Of a stretch of DNA of 64,000 bases, positions 30,504 to 40,939 are shown one piece after another. This DNA comes from Rathayibacter rathayi (GTDB lineage Bacteria; Actinomycetota; Actinomycetes; Actinomycetales; Microbacteriaceae): assembly GCF_004011095.1 (NCBI RefSeq), contig NZ_CP028129.1, positions 1,674,001 to 1,738,000 on the forward strand. Direction: 5' to 3'. How positions within the stretch are numbered: the first letter of the stretch is position 1; every line of letters begins with the position of its first letter. Both the position numbers and the translations under genes were made by a program. The notes below the pieces were generated by a model. That model was not told the origin of the DNA. It saw only the letters and a program-made list of their open reading frames with translations, and ran no database searches.

Positions 30504-31742
30504 ATGCGGGGAGCCACTCCGACCGGCCCGCGGCACTCGAAGCCGATCCTCCGCCTGCTCGGTTTCGTCCTGATCCCGCTGATCAGCGCCCTGAGCCCGC
30601 TGATCGTCATCCCTTCCATCACCAGCGCCTTCGGGGCGACGGCGTGGGCGTCCGTCGCCGTCGCCCAGTCCATCGGGTCCGCCGCCGCGGTCGTCGTCGA
30701 ACTCGGCTGGGGCCTGAACGGCCCCCAGCGGATCGCCCGCATGGGTCGGCGGGCTCGATCGCAGACCTACGCTCTTGCGACGGCGACGAAGGTCCTGGTC
30801 TTCCTGCCGCTGGCCGTCCCCGTGGTGATCGTCACCGGCCTGCTCGCGCCGGTGGATCCGGTCGCGGCCTCGTGGATCGCCGTCGCGACCGCGCTGAGCA
30901 CGCTGTCGCCGGCCTGGTTCTTCATCGGCGCAGGCCAGCCGCGGAACATCCTGCTCCTCGATGCCCTGCCCAGGCTGGCCGCGAACGGGCTGACCGTGCT
31001 CCTGATCAGTGCCGCGGGAGCTCCGCTCGCGGTCTACCCGCTGCTGCTCGCCGTCGGCACGATCGCGCCTCCGGTCCTCGGCTGGTTCGCCGCAGGGAGC
31101 CGCCTGGGATTCCTGCGCTCACTGGGCCGGCGCCGGGTCCTCCGCGCCGTCCGCGCGCAGAACGTCGCCCTCCAGGGACGACTGGCCAGCGCGGCCTACA
31201 TCGCCCTGCCGGTGGCGATCGTCGGGGCGGCCTCGCCGGGAGCGCTCGTCGTCTTCTCCGCCGCAGAACGGCTCCAGCGCTTGGTGCTGGCGCTGCTCGC
31301 CGCCTTCCCCAACGCGCTGCAGGCATGGGTCGGGGCGCCCGGATCCGACGCCGACCGCTCCCGCCGCATCGCCCGCGCCGTGGGCGCCAACGCCGTCCTC
31401 GGAATCGTCGCCGGAACGGGTTTCGCCTTTCTCGGAGGCTTCGCGTCGCAGATCCTGTTCAGCGGCGAGATCACCCTCCCGCTTCCGATCACCGCTCTCT
31501 GCGGAGGTGTCATCGCCGTCACCTGCATCTCGCGCGCGACGGGCGGACTCGGCCTCGTCGCTCTCCGACGCCTGAGGGCGCTGCGCGATAGCGCCCTCGT
31601 CGGAGCGGCGACGGGACCGGTGCTCATCTGGCTGCTGTCCCGGACCTTCGGCGCGCCCGGGGGCCTCGCGGCCGAGGTCGTCACCGAGCTCGCCGTCCTC
31701 ATCGTCCAGATCGTCTTCCTACTCCGTGCGCGGAAGCGCTGA
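30504..31742 (+). CDS. Wzx-type polysaccharide flippase
   Basis: 412 residues with about 12 transmembrane helices, polysaccharide-biosynthesis (PST/MOP) family: the N-terminal LISALSPLIVIPSITSAFG helix pair and AAERLQRLVLALLAAFPNAL are typical. It would move undecaprenyl-PP-linked repeat units to the outer face. A free-standing flippase, unlike the fused one in the left arm. Starts directly after the GT2 stop. Confidence 0.83.
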   Translation: MRGATPTGPRHSKPILRLLGFVLIPLISALSPLIVIPSITSAFGATAWASVAVAQSIGSAAAVVVELGWGLNGPQRIARMGRRARSQTYALATATKVLVFLPLAVPVVIVTGLLAPVDPVAASWIAVATALSTLSPAWFFIGAGQPRNILLLDALPRLAANGLTVLLISAAGAPLAVYPLLLAVGTIAPPVLGWFAAGSRLGFLRSLGRRRVLRAVRAQNVALQGRLASAAYIALPVAIVGAASPGALVVFSAAERLQRLVLALLAAFPNALQAWVGAPGSDADRSRRIARAVGANAVLGIVAGTGFAFLGGFASQILFSGEITLPLPITALCGGVIAVTCISRATGGLGLVALRRLRALRDSALVGAATGPVLIWLLSRTFGAPGGLAAEVVTELAVLIVQIVFLLRARKR

Positions 31743-31753
31743 GCGCTCGCCTC

Positions 31754-31777
31754 GAGGAGGACGGCCCGGACCTCCTC
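31754..31777 (+). terminator. hairpin after the right-arm flippase gene
   Basis: 7-bp stem GAGGAGG / CCTCCTC with a 10-nt GC-rich loop, 12 nt past the stop, followed by CTACCCTTTCG. May end the biosynthetic transcript before the lyase gene, which has its own strong ribosome site. Confidence 0.45.
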
Positions 31778-31891
31778 CTACCCTTTCGAGGGTCACCGAC
31801 CTCGAGGCTTCGTCACTCCCACCCGATCGCTCCTAGCCGTAGATACCGTCGCAAGCGCACCGCATCGGCAATTCCAGGAGGACGCGCCATC

Positions 31892-34800
31892 ATGCTCGAC
31901 GCCACTGAAGCGACTCCCCTGCACCACCGCTCCCGCCGACGGCCGTTCCGGCCCTCCTCCTCGCGCGGGCGGGTACTCCGTCTGAGCAAGGCGCTCGCGG
32001 TGTCCTCGGTCATCACTCTGCTGGCCGCCCTCGGCACAGTGTCACCGGCCGGCAGCGCAGCCGCGGTCGGCACCGGTCCCACGGCCGCCGACGTCACGAC
32101 GGCGCACCCGAGGCTCGAGCTCGACCAGCAGGCGGTCGTCGATCTGAGAGCATCCGTCTCGTCCGATCCCGCCGTCACCGCCGTCTGGAACCGCGTCCGC
32201 GGGGAAGCCGACCGGATGCTCACCGAGCCGGTCCTGAAGCGGAGCTCTCCGGACGGCGTCCGCATCCTGGAGACGTCGCAGACCCTCGTCCAGCGAGCGC
32301 GGACTCTGGGCATCAGCTACCTGGTGACGAGGTCCTCCGCCTACGCGGACCGGCTCTGGCTCGATCTCGACGCAGCGTCGAAGTTCGCCGACTGGAATCC
32401 GGACCACTTCCTCGACACCGCGGAGATGACGCAGGGGATGGCCATCGGCTACGACTGGCTCTACGCCCGCTGGACCCCTTCCCAGCGGAGCACTCTGAGC
32501 TCCGCCATCCAGCGGCTCGGCCTCCAGCCGTCGGTGCCCGTCTACTCCGCGCCGGCGAACACCTCGGGCCCCTACAAGTACGGCGGGAACTGGGCCGTCG
32601 TCACCAACAACTGGAACATCGTGGCGAACGGAGGGATGATCGCCGGCGCGGTCGCGACGGCGCAGGACAACCCGGGCCTCTCCGATCGGATCCTCGGGTA
32701 CGCGACCCCCAGTCTCCGGCGCGGCCTCGCGCAGTTCGGGCCCGACGGCGGGTACGCCGAGGGGGCGACGTACTGGGAGTACGCGACGCGGTACCTCGCC
32801 TCGGCGCTGAGCACCCTCGACGTCGCGACCGGGACGGACTGGGGCCTCGCGGCCTCGCCCGGCGTCAGTTCGACGGGCTACTTCCCCGTGCAGATGCTCG
32901 GGGCATCGAAGACGATGTACGACTTCGGCGACAGCGACTCGACGCAGCTCAACCCGCCGTCGCAGCTGTACCTGGCGAAGAAGTTCGACAACGCCGACTT
33001 CCTCTCGGTGGACGGCAAGCAGACCGGCAGCGACGCGCAGCGGCTCATCTGGTACCGGGCGGCCACGACCGCCTCACCCGGCCCTGGAGCGTCGAGGGAC
33101 TCTTTCTCCACCGCCGCCGGCATGAGCACGATGCGGTCGTCCTGGGATGCGGACGGCACCTCCGTCGCCTTCCGATCGGCCAGCAGCCCCACGAGCGGGC
33201 ACCAGCACCAGGACTCCGGCTCCTTCATCCTCGACGCCCTGGGCCAGAGGTGGTCCTCCGACCTCGGACGCGACGACTACAGCCTCGCCGGCTACTTCGA
33301 GGGCGAGTCGAGGTGGACCTACTACCGCAACCGGCAGGAGGCGCACAGCACCCTCCTCGTCGACCCCTTCCGGAGCTCGACCGCCTACGCGACCAGGCAG
33401 TCGAAGATGATCCGCTCGGACGCCAACGCCTCCTCGTCGCTGGCGGTCAGCGACCTGTCCGCCCTGCTCCCGAGCGGCACCACCTGGCAGCGGGGCGTGA
33501 AGCTCTTCGACGGACGCGACCAGTTCCTCGTGCAGGACGAGGTCAAGCGGTCCGGTCCCGTCCAGGCGCTCTGGTCCATGAACACCGAGGCCCTGATCGA
33601 CGTCTCGGACGACGGCCGCAGCGCCTCCCTCTACCGCGACGGCCGACGGATGCTCGCCCGCATCGTCACCGACGACTCTTTCCGGTTCTCCGTCATGGAC
33701 GCCGCTCCCCTGGCCACCTCGCCGCGACCGGCCGGTCAAAGCTCGAACCTCGCCGACAGGAAGCTGACCATCACGGCCTCGGGGACCGACAGCGTCCGGA
33801 TCGCCGTGCAGTTCTCCCCGCTCCGCGGCGATGCCCCCGTGGCAACAGCCGTGCCCGTGGCCGACCTGTCGGCGTGGTCGCTGGATCCGGTCGGTACGAG
33901 CCGAGCCACCGGCGTGACGGTCGGCGGCACCCCTCTCCCGTCCTTCGCCGGCGACGACCTCGCCTACACCGCCGCGGTCGACCCGACCGGCCCGCTGCCC
34001 GTGGTCGCCGCGCGGGCACCGGCCGGAGCGGTCGTCAGCTCGACCGCCCCCGCCGCCGTTCCCGGGTGGGCCTCGACGACCGTCACAGAGCCCGGCAGAA
34101 CTCCGACCACCTACCGCGTCCTCCTCACTCCGGGCCCGATCCGGATCCAGAGCGCGGTCGCCTCCCGGACGACGGCAGGGTCACCGGAGGTGACGTTCGA
34201 CGGGGCAGAGGGAGCGTACTGGTCCACATGGGGCGACAACTCGATCACCTGGCAGCTCGCCCGCGCCACAACGGTCGAACGCCTGGACCTCTTTTGGGTC
34301 GCCAACTCTAGTCGAGTGTCGACGTTCGATCTCCTCAGCTCCCCCGACGGCCGGACGTGGACCGCCCGGACTTCCGGGTCCTACCTCGGGACGGGCGGAT
34401 GGGCCTCCGTCGCTGCGGCGATGCCCTCCGACACCCGGTTCGTCCGCCTAGTCGGTCACGGGGACGGCACGAAGGACGTCTGGACGGCGCTGCGAGAGGT
34501 CAGGATCTACAGCTTCACCGAGGACGTGCGCGTACCCGTCCCGGACAGCGGCCTTTCGTTCGCGACGGCGGCGCTCTCCACGGCCGAGGTGCAGGCGGGC
34601 GCATCGGCCGCGGCCTCGGCGACCGGTACCGGGCCGGACGGACGGGCACTCCCCGCGTCCTCGGTGCGCCTCACCTGGGGCTCCTCCGATCCCGCCGTGG
34701 CCTCCGTCGACCGGTCGGGCTCGGTCACCGGGCGCGCCGCAGGGACCGCGATGATCGGCGTGCTCGTGGAGTCGGGCGGGGTCGTCCGCTCGGCGAGCGT

Positions 34801-35350
34801 CCCGGTGACGGTCGTGGACAGGACGAAGGTCCGCCTTTTCCCAACCGCCGACTCCTACGTCCAGGGCGGAGGATCAGCCGGCACCAACTACGGCTCCATC
34901 ACCGGAATGCTCGTCAAGACCAGCGCCTCCACCAGCACCGACCAGAGCTACACCCGCATCGGCTACCTCCACTTCAACCTCAGCGCCCTCCAGGGCCGCA
35001 CCGTCACCGGAGCCACCCTCACCACCACCGCCGCCATCACCGACAACGGATCCCCCGTCCTCCTCGACTTCCACGACACCCCCACCACCTGGACCGAAAA
35101 GGGACTCACCTTCACCAACCGCCCCACGCTCGGCCCCATCCTCGGCAGCACCCTCGTCGACACCACCAAGACCACCCGCACCACCGACCTCACCGACGCC
35201 CTCGCCACCAAAGCCGCAACCGCCACCCCCACCCTCTCCCTCGGCATCGACCAGTCCCACCTCCCCGCGGGAACAGCAGGCAGCGTCGTCCGCATCGAAA
35301 CCCGCGAATCCACCACCACCCCCTACCTCGACATCACCTTCGGCGACTGA
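31892..35350 (+). CDS. secreted multidomain polysaccharide lyase (heparinase II/III-like)
   Basis: 1,152 residues; AGGAGG lies 10 nt before the ATG. A basic N-terminus and hydrophobic core (about 33-57) form a long signal peptide. Residues about 65-690 resemble heparinase II/III-type alginate/heparin lyases: NWAVVTNNWNIVANGGMIAG and the later SGHQHQDSGSFILDALGQ. Then come a cadherin-like domain (about 690-740), an F5/8 type C discoidin-like domain (about 750-870), a BIG2-like domain (about 890-970) and a C-terminal DNRLRE/CBM96-like domain (about 980-1152). The last domain switches to very C-rich codons at about 34840. It probably cleaves the polymer made by this locus for release or turnover; the substrate is not known. 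Confidence 0.8.
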   Translation: MLDATEATPLHHRSRRRPFRPSSSRGRVLRLSKALAVSSVITLLAALGTVSPAGSAAAVGTGPTAADVTTAHPRLELDQQAVVDLRASVSSDPAVTAVWNRVRGEADRMLTEPVLKRSSPDGVRILETSQTLVQRARTLGISYLVTRSSAYADRLWLDLDAASKFADWNPDHFLDTAEMTQGMAIGYDWLYARWTPSQRSTLSSAIQRLGLQPSVPVYSAPANTSGPYKYGGNWAVVTNNWNIVANGGMIAGAVATAQDNPGLSDRILGYATPSLRRGLAQFGPDGGYAEGATYWEYATRYLASALSTLDVATGTDWGLAASPGVSSTGYFPVQMLGASKTMYDFGDSDSTQLNPPSQLYLAKKFDNADFLSVDGKQTGSDAQRLIWYRAATTASPGPGASRDSFSTAAGMSTMRSSWDADGTSVAFRSASSPTSGHQHQDSGSFILDALGQRWSSDLGRDDYSLAGYFEGESRWTYYRNRQEAHSTLLVDPFRSSTAYATRQSKMIRSDANASSSLAVSDLSALLPSGTTWQRGVKLFDGRDQFLVQDEVKRSGPVQALWSMNTEALIDVSDDGRSASLYRDGRRMLARIVTDDSFRFSVMDAAPLATSPRPAGQSSNLADRKLTITASGTDSVRIAVQFSPLRGDAPVATAVPVADLSAWSLDPVGTSRATGVTVGGTPLPSFAGDDLAYTAAVDPTGPLPVVAARAPAGAVVSSTAPAAVPGWASTTVTEPGRTPTTYRVLLTPGPIRIQSAVASRTTAGSPEVTFDGAEGAYWSTWGDNSITWQLARATTVERLDLFWVANSSRVSTFDLLSSPDGRTWTARTSGSYLGTGGWASVAAAMPSDTRFVRLVGHGDGTKDVWTALREVRIYSFTEDVRVPVPDSGLSFATAALSTAEVQAGASAAASATGTGPDGRALPASSVRLTWGSSDPAVASVDRSGSVTGRAAGTAMIGVLVESGGVVRSASVPVTVVDRTKVRLFPTADSYVQGGGSAGTNYGSITGMLVKTSASTSTDQSYTRIGYLHFNLSALQGRTVTGATLTTTAAITDNGSPVLLDFHDTPTTWTEKGLTFTNRPTLGPILGSTLVDTTKTTRTTDLTDALATKAATATPTLSLGIDQSHLPAGTAGSVVRIETRESTTTPYLDITFGD

Positions 35351-35392
35351 GATCGGACGGATGGGGCGGCTGGGCCGGAGCCCCGCGACCCG

Positions 35393-36253
35393 TCAGCGCA
35401 CCGCCACCGTCGTGCGGTCGCGGCCGGTGAGGTCGCGCTGCGTGGTCGCTCCGCGCCAGCCGTCGGCGGTGAGCAGGGCACGGATCTCGGCGCCCTGCAG
35501 CTCGCCGTGCTCCATGACCAGCACTCCCCCGGGCCGGAGCAGGCGGAGGGCGGTCGCCGAGAGCGAGCGGACCACGTCCAGGCCGTCCTCACCGCCGTAG
35601 AGCGCCGCGGGCGGATCGAACAGGCGCACCTCCGGCTCGCGCGGGACGGCGGCGGCCGGGATGTAGGGCGGATTGGAGACGACCACCGCGACGGTGCCGT
35701 CGAGCTCAGGCAGCGCACGCGCGAGGTCGTCGAAGACGATGCGTGCGTTCTGAAGACCAAGGCGGTCGCGATTTCCCCGCGCCCAGATCACCGCTTCGGG
35801 TGAGTTCTCGACTCCGATCACCGCGGCATGCGGCACTTCGTGCGCGAGTGCCAGGGCAAGCGCCCCACTGCCGGTGCCCAGATCGACCGCGACGGGTGCC
35901 GGATCGGCGACGGCCCGGAGCGCGTCGATGGCGAGCTGCGCGACGCCCTCGGTCTCGGGGCGCGGCACGAATACCCCGGGTCCAACAGCGAGTTCGAGCG
36001 TGCGGAACGGCGCGACTCCGGTGATATGTTGCAGCGGCTCGCGCGCGGCCCGGCGCTCGACGGCCTCGTCGAAGGCATTCCGCACCTCCTCCTCCACCGT
36101 GAGGCCGGCAATGAGGCGGGCCTGCAGCTCGCCGCGCCTGAGCCCGAGCAGGTGCCCGAGGAGCAGCTCCGCATCAACGTCCGGAGACGGTAAGCGAGCA
36201 GCCCTCAGCCGGCGGACAGCCTCGGCGAGTACGGCGCTAGCGTCGCCGCTCAC
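35393..36253 (-). CDS. prmC: peptide chain release factor N5-glutamine methyltransferase
   Basis: Methylates the GGQ glutamine of release factors. 286 residues with [20 protein letters not shown] (SAM motif I) and the catalytic [11 protein letters not shown]. The N-terminal helical domain contacts the release factor. Overlaps prfA by 4 nt (36250-36253), the usual pairing with its substrate gene. It is convergent with the lyase gene, 42 nt away. In related genomes tsaC normally follows directly; here it lies 27 kb away. Confidence 0.95.
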   Translation of the reverse strand: MSGDASAVLAEAVRRLRAARLPSPDVDAELLLGHLLGLRRGELQARLIAGLTVEEEVRNAFDEAVERRAAREPLQHITGVAPFRTLELAVGPGVFVPRPETEGVAQLAIDALRAVADPAPVAVDLGTGSGALALALAHEVPHAAVIGVENSPEAVIWARGNRDRLGLQNARIVFDDLARALPELDGTVAVVVSNPPYIPAAAVPREPEVRLFDPPAALYGGEDGLDVVRSLSATALRLLRPGGVLVMEHGELQGAEIRALLTADGWRGATTQRDLTGRDRTTVAVR

Positions 36254-37332
36254 GGCTCGTCGGAGCCGATGTCGGCGAGGCGCGCCTCTTCGTCGGCCTG
36301 GATAGCGCTCTCGACGACCGGGTCGAGCGCCCCGTTCATCACACCGTCGAGGTTGTACGCCTTGTAGCCGGTGCGATGATCAGCGATCCGGTTCTCGGGA
36401 AAGTTGTAGGTGCGAATCCGCTCGGAGCGGTCCATCGTGCGGATCTGCGTCTTGCGTGCGTCCGAGGCGGCCGCCGCGATCTCCTCCTGCTGGCGCGCCA
36501 GGATGCGGGCGCGGAGCACCCTCATGCCGGCCTCGCGGTTCTGCAGCTGGCTCTTCTCGTTCTGCATCGAGACGACAATGCCGGTCGGTAGGTGCGTGAT
36601 CCGCACTGCCGAGTCGGTGGTGTTGACCGACTGTCCACCGGGTCCGGAGGAGCGATAAACGTCGATCTTGAGGTCGTTCTGGTTGATCGCGACCTCCTCG
36701 GGCGCGTCCACCTCGGGGAACACCAGCACGCCGGTGGTCGACGTGTGGATACGGCCCTGCGACTCCGTCACGGGGACGCGCTGCACGCGGTGCACGCCAC
36801 CCTCGTACTTCAGGTGCGCCCAGACACCCTGGGACGGATCGGTGGCAGTGCTCTTGATCGCGACCTGCACGTTTTTGTAGCCGCCGAGGTCGGACTCGTC
36901 GCGGTCGAGGATCTCGGTCTTCCAACCCTTCGCCTCGGCGTAGTGGAGGTACATCCGGAGCAGGTCAGCGGCGAACAATGCACTCTCGGCTCCACCCTCG
37001 CCGCCCTTGATCTCCATAATCACGTCACGGCCGTCGTCGGGGTCGCGCGGAATAAGCAGGCGTCGCAGCTTCTCCTGCGCCACCCGTAGCGACTCCTCCA
37101 GCTCGGGGACCTCCTCGGCGAATGCTGCGTCCTCGCGGGCCAGCTCTCGTGCGGCGTCCAGGTCGTCGCCGGCTTGGATCCATGCCGAGTGCGCCGACTT
37201 TATCTGGCTCAGCTCGGCATACCGACGATTCACCTTCTTCGCGCGCGCGGCATCGGCGTGCAGAGCCGGATCGGAGAGTTGCGCCTGCAGATCCTCGTGC
37301 TCGGCGAAGAGGACGCTGACGGATTCGAACAT
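36250..37332 (-). CDS. prfA: peptide chain release factor 1
   Basis: Recognises UAA and UAG and triggers peptide release. 360 residues. GGQ motif in [18 protein letters not shown], and the codon-recognition tripeptide PVT (PxT type) in [15 protein letters not shown] identify RF1 rather than RF2. ATG at 37332 is preceded by AGGA. It is separated from rho by an intrinsic terminator, so it probably depends on read-through or its own promoter. Confidence 0.97.
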   Translation of the reverse strand: MFESVSVLFAEHEDLQAQLSDPALHADAARAKKVNRRYAELSQIKSAHSAWIQAGDDLDAARELAREDAAFAEEVPELEESLRVAQEKLRRLLIPRDPDDGRDVIMEIKGGEGGAESALFAADLLRMYLHYAEAKGWKTEILDRDESDLGGYKNVQVAIKSTATDPSQGVWAHLKYEGGVHRVQRVPVTESQGRIHTSTTGVLVFPEVDAPEEVAINQNDLKIDVYRSSGPGGQSVNTTDSAVRITHLPTGIVVSMQNEKSQLQNREAGMRVLRARILARQQEEIAAAASDARKTQIRTMDRSERIRTYNFPENRIADHRTGYKAYNLDGVMNGALDPVVESAIQADEEARLADIGSDEP

Positions 37333-37385
37333 GGGGTCCTGGCTTCCGGGTGTGGTTCGGGGTGGGGCTCGTCGCCTCGGGACGC

Positions 37386-37431
37386 GAAAACGTCCGCGGC
37401 CGCCTCTGGTGACAGGGGCGACCGCGGACGT
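37386..37431 (-). terminator. intrinsic terminator after rho
   Basis: 15-bp stem from 37390-37404 and 37417-37431 (one G-U pair in the minus-strand RNA), 12-nt loop, followed by TTTT on the minus strand. It lies 8 nt beyond the rho stop and 54 nt before prfA. Confidence 0.85.
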
Positions 37432-37438
37432 CGGGGCG

Positions 37439-39736
37439 CTAGTGGTGGCCGTTGCCGTGGCCGGCGGTAGCCGGGCCGACCGCTGACTTCGAGACCTGCA
37501 TCAGGAACTCGACGTTCGAGGAGGTCTCCTTCAGACGCGACAGGATGATCTCGAGCGCCTGCTGCTGGTCGAGCCCGGCGAGGGCGCGGCGCAGCTTCCA
37601 GGTGATCTTGACCTCGTCGGCGCTGAGCAGCATCTCCTCGCGGCGAGTGCCGGACGCGTTCACATCGACGGCGGGGAAGATCCGCTTGTCGGCGAGGTGA
37701 CGCGAGAGGCGGAGTTCCATGTTACCGGTGCCCTTGAACTCCTCGAAGATCACCTCGTCCATCTTCGACCCGGTCTCGATGAGCGCCGTCGCGAGGATGG
37801 TGAGCGAGCCGCCGTTCTCGATGTTGCGCGCCGCTCCGAAGAACTTCTTCGGCGGGTACAGCGCCGAGGCGTCCACGCCGCCCGAGAGCACGCGGCCCGA
37901 GGCCGGCGCGGTCACGTTGTAGGCGCGGCCGAGGCGGGTGATGGAGTCGAGCAGCACGACGACGTCGTGGCCCAGCTCGACCAGGCGCTTGGCGCGCTCG
38001 ATCGCGAGTTCGGCGACGGTGGTGTGGTCCTCGGCCGGGCGATCGAAGGTGGAGGCGACGACCTCGCCGCGCACGGTGCGCTGCATGTCGGTGACCTCCT
38101 CCGGACGCTCGTCGACCAGGACGACCATGAGGTGCACCTCGGGGTTGTTCTGCACGATCGCGTTGGCGATCTGCTGCAGGACGATGGTCTTGCCGGCCTT
38201 GGGCGGTGCGACGATCAGGCCGCGCTGCCCCTTGCCGATCGGGGCGACCAGGTCGATGATCCGCTGGGTCAGCTTGCCCGGCTCCGTCTCGAGGCGCAGG
38301 CGCTCGGTCGGATAGAGCGGGGTGAGCTTGTGGAACTCGATGCGCGCGGCGGCCTCCTCGACGGTCTGACCGTTGATCGAGTCGACCTTGACGATCGCGT
38401 TGTACTTCTGGCGTCCGCCGCCCTCGCCCTCGCGGGGCTGGCGGATGGCGCCGACGACCGCGTCGCCCTTGCGCAGGTTGTACTTCTTGACCTGGCCGAG
38501 CGAGACGTAGACATCGCTGACCCCGGGCAGGTAGCCCGTGGTGCGCACGAAGGCGTAGTTATCGAGGACGTCGAGAATTCCGGCGACCGGGATGAGGACG
38601 TCGTCCTCGCCGATCTCGGGCTCGATGTCGTCTCCGACCGCGCCGCCACGACGCTTGCGATCGCGGTAGCGGCTGCGGCGGCCGTCCTCGCCCTCGGCCT
38701 GCTGGCCGGAGCCGTTCTGCTGCTGCGGAACCTGCTGGCCCTCGGCCTGTGCGGCGCGCGAGCCCTGGCCGTTCTGCGGCTGAGACGGCGCCGCAGAGCT
38801 TTGCTGCGCATCGTTCTGGCGATCCTCCCCGCGGTTGCGGTTGCGGTTGCGGCGGTTGCGGCCGCGGCCGGTGCCCTGCTGGTCGCCGTTCTGCTGCTGG
38901 TCGCCACCCTGCTGCTCCTGCTGGTCGCCGGAGTCGGAGGAGTCGGCGTCGTTCTCGGCGGAAGCCTGCTCGCTCTGCTCGACGCTGCCGCCGCGGCTAC
39001 GACGGCGTCCGCGGCGCTCGCGCTGGCCACCCTCGCGGGAGGAGCCGTCCGACTCCGGCCCATTGGGCAGCTCGATGTCGAGCACGGACTTCGCGGCCTG
39101 CTCAGCGTCGCGGTCCTGCTCGATGACGGGGAGGTCCGGGATCAGCGACTCGACGCCGGTCCCGCCGGGGACGTTGACATGCTCGCCCGCGGCGATCGTG
39201 CCGCTGGAGGCGCGCCGCGAGCTGCGGCGGCGGGGGGTGCGCTCGGCGGGCTCGGCGACCTGCTCGGCGACGGCGGGGAGCTCGAGCTCGACCGGAGCCG
39301 AGCCGGCGGCGGTCGCGGCCGGCTCGTCCACGGTGGGCGCGGCCTGCTCGAGCACATCGGCCGTGTCGGCCTCCGTGCTCTCGACGAGCGTCGGCAGCTC
39401 CGCCGGCGCCTCGGGCTCGGGAGCGGACTGCTCGGCCACATCGGCCGGCTCTGCCTCAACGCCCGTGGCGTCGACATCCGGAGCAACCGCTGCGACCTCC
39501 GGGGCGAGCGCGGCATCACCCGGGGCGACTGCATCGGCGATCACCTCGGCGGCGGGCGCGTCCTTCGCGGCGGCGGCACGGAGGTCCGAGATCGCCTGGA
39601 CGAGTTCGCCCTTGCGGAGCTTGGAGGCACCGCCGAGGCCGAGGCGGGTCGCGAGAGCCTGAAGCTCGGCGACCCGCAGGGCCGAGAGGTCGGCGGTGAG
39701 ATCCACGGTGGAGCCGTGGGTATTGACGTCTGTCAC
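37439..39736 (-). CDS. rho: transcription termination factor Rho with long disordered insertion
   Basis: Hexameric RNA helicase that ends transcription. 765 residues against 419 in E. coli. The Rho N domain begins near [20 protein letters not shown] (about 18-37). Residues about 55-375 are low-complexity: first Ala/Glu/Pro-rich, then Arg/Gly/Gln/Asn-rich with [11 protein letters not shown]. The RNA-binding fold follows at about 380-500, Walker A APPKAGKT at 510-517, and the C-terminus ends HGNGHH. Such insertions are usual in actinobacterial Rho and are thought to add RNA binding. Long leader upstream; intrinsic terminator downstream. Confidence 0.97.
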   Translation of the reverse strand: MTDVNTHGSTVDLTADLSALRVAELQALATRLGLGGASKLRKGELVQAISDLRAAAAKDAPAAEVIADAVAPGDAALAPEVAAVAPDVDATGVEAEPADVAEQSAPEPEAPAELPTLVESTEADTADVLEQAAPTVDEPAATAAGSAPVELELPAVAEQVAEPAERTPRRRSSRRASSGTIAAGEHVNVPGGTGVESLIPDLPVIEQDRDAEQAAKSVLDIELPNGPESDGSSREGGQRERRGRRRSRGGSVEQSEQASAENDADSSDSGDQQEQQGGDQQQNGDQQGTGRGRNRRNRNRNRGEDRQNDAQQSSAAPSQPQNGQGSRAAQAEGQQVPQQQNGSGQQAEGEDGRRSRYRDRKRRGGAVGDDIEPEIGEDDVLIPVAGILDVLDNYAFVRTTGYLPGVSDVYVSLGQVKKYNLRKGDAVVGAIRQPREGEGGGRQKYNAIVKVDSINGQTVEEAAARIEFHKLTPLYPTERLRLETEPGKLTQRIIDLVAPIGKGQRGLIVAPPKAGKTIVLQQIANAIVQNNPEVHLMVVLVDERPEEVTDMQRTVRGEVVASTFDRPAEDHTTVAELAIERAKRLVELGHDVVVLLDSITRLGRAYNVTAPASGRVLSGGVDASALYPPKKFFGAARNIENGGSLTILATALIETGSKMDEVIFEEFKGTGNMELRLSRHLADKRIFPAVDVNASGTRREEMLLSADEVKITWKLRRALAGLDQQQALEIILSRLKETSSNVEFLMQVSKSAVGPATAGHGNGHH

Positions 39737-39800
39737 TGGAGAGGGTTCCTTCCCCCCGGGAACGAGTGCTCACCGGGAGAGCTCATCGACCGTGCGGTGC

Positions 39801-39826
39801 CATCGCGTGTTCTGATCCACGCGATG
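39801..39826 (-). promoter_or_regulatory. hairpin in the long rho leader
   Basis: 9-bp perfect stem (CATCGCGTG / CACGCGATG) with an 8-nt loop inside the roughly 255-nt leader between the candidate promoter at 40.0 kb and the rho start. In enteric bacteria rho is autoregulated by termination in its leader; whether this leader does the same is inference. Confidence 0.35.
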
Positions 39827-39982
39827 CTCTCGGCCACCGAGGCCGACTGCCGAAGAGTGCGCAGAGAGGGCCCGGAGACCAGGCGCCGATCTGCACGAAA
39901 AGCAGGGGCGCCCTTCACAGGATGTGATGGCCGTGGTTGTCGGGACGATCCGTCGGACAGATTCCGCTCGTTACGCGGTTCC

Positions 39983-40939
39983 TCAGGATGCGGTCCCCAC
40001 TGTAGCACCCTTGAAGTCGACGGCCAGCATGTGCGCGCGCCACGGCGTGGGGGCCTGCTTCTCCACCAGATTCGCGGCGGCGAGGCGCTGCGCGGGGTCG
40101 CTGCACAACACCAGGACGCTCGGTCCGGCGCCCGAGACGACGGCCGCATAGCCGTGCGAACGTAAGAGCGCGATCAGGGCGGACGTTTCGGGCATCGCTG
40201 CCGCACGGTAGTTCTGGTGCAGCTTGTCCTCGGTCGCCGCGAACAGCAGCTCAGGGCTCTGGATGAGGGCCGCGATCAGGAGCGAGGAGCGCGAGACGTT
40301 GAACACCGCGTCCTCGTGAGGCACGCTCTGCGGCTGGAGCGAGCGGGCGAGCCGCGTCGACATGGTGTGCTCGGGCACGAAGACGACCGGGGACACTCCG
40401 CGGTGCACCATCAGCTTCTTCGAGCGCGGGCGCAGCGGCGAGTCATCGGCGCCGGACGGGTGCGGCTCCACCCAGGCGATGGTGAGCCCGCCGAAGAGCG
40501 CGGGCGCCACGTTGTCGGGGTGCCCCTCCATCTCGGTGGCGATGCGGAGCAAGTCGTCCGAGTCGAGCTCGACGATGCCCTCGAGCAGCCCCTTCGCTGC
40601 CATGATCCCCGAGACGATCGCCGCCCCGGACGAGCCCATCCCGCGGCCGTGCGGGATGATGTTGCGCGCGATCACCTCGATGCCGGGCATCTCCTGCCGC
40701 TGGTCGGCAAAGGTGTAGGCGATCGCCTGCACGACGAGGTTCGTCTCGTCGGTCGCGACCTCGCCCTCGCCGACCCCGTGCACGGCGACCCGCGCGCCTG
40801 TCGCCGCCACGGCCGTCACGTCGAGTTCGTCGTAGAACGAGAGGGCCAGGCCGAGCGTGTCAAAGCCGGGCCCCAGGTTCGCCGAGGTAGCGGGGACCTT
40901 GACGTGGACGGTGCGGCCGACAGGAACGGCCGAGGTCAT
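39983..40939 (-). CDS. thrB: homoserine kinase
   Basis: Phosphorylates homoserine in threonine synthesis. 318 residues, GHMP kinase family: the ATP loop is [20 protein letters not shown], the N-terminal [18 protein letters not shown] is the family signature, and a C-terminal [14 protein letters not shown] motif is present. The ATG overlaps the thrC stop by 4 nt. Open frame continues upstream but is not coding there. Confidence 0.96.
   Translation of the reverse strand: MTSAVPVGRTVHVKVPATSANLGPGFDTLGLALSFYDELDVTAVAATGARVAVHGVGEGEVATDETNLVVQAIAYTFADQRQEMPGIEVIARNIIPHGRGMGSSGAAIVSGIMAAKGLLEGIVELDSDDLLRIATEMEGHPDNVAPALFGGLTIAWVEPHPSGADDSPLRPRSKKLMVHRGVSPVVFVPEHTMSTRLARSLQPQSVPHEDAVFNVSRSSLLIAALIQSPELLFAATEDKLHQNYRAAAMPETSALIALLRSHGYAAVVSGAGPSVLVLCSDPAQRLAAANLVEKQAPTPWRAHMLAVDFKGATVGTAS
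39999..40007 (-). promoter_or_regulatory. extended -10 promoter for rho inside the thrB 3' end
   Basis: Minus-strand TGC-TACAGT overlaps the last codons of thrB. Start near 39992 would give a leader of about 255 nt. The same nonamer precedes atpB. Confidence 0.4.

Noticed and set aside
37697-40165. 822-residue open frame on the plus strand
   Set aside because: Antisense shadow of rho and its leader; low-complexity Leu/Ala/Gly composition comes from the repetitive rho insertion.
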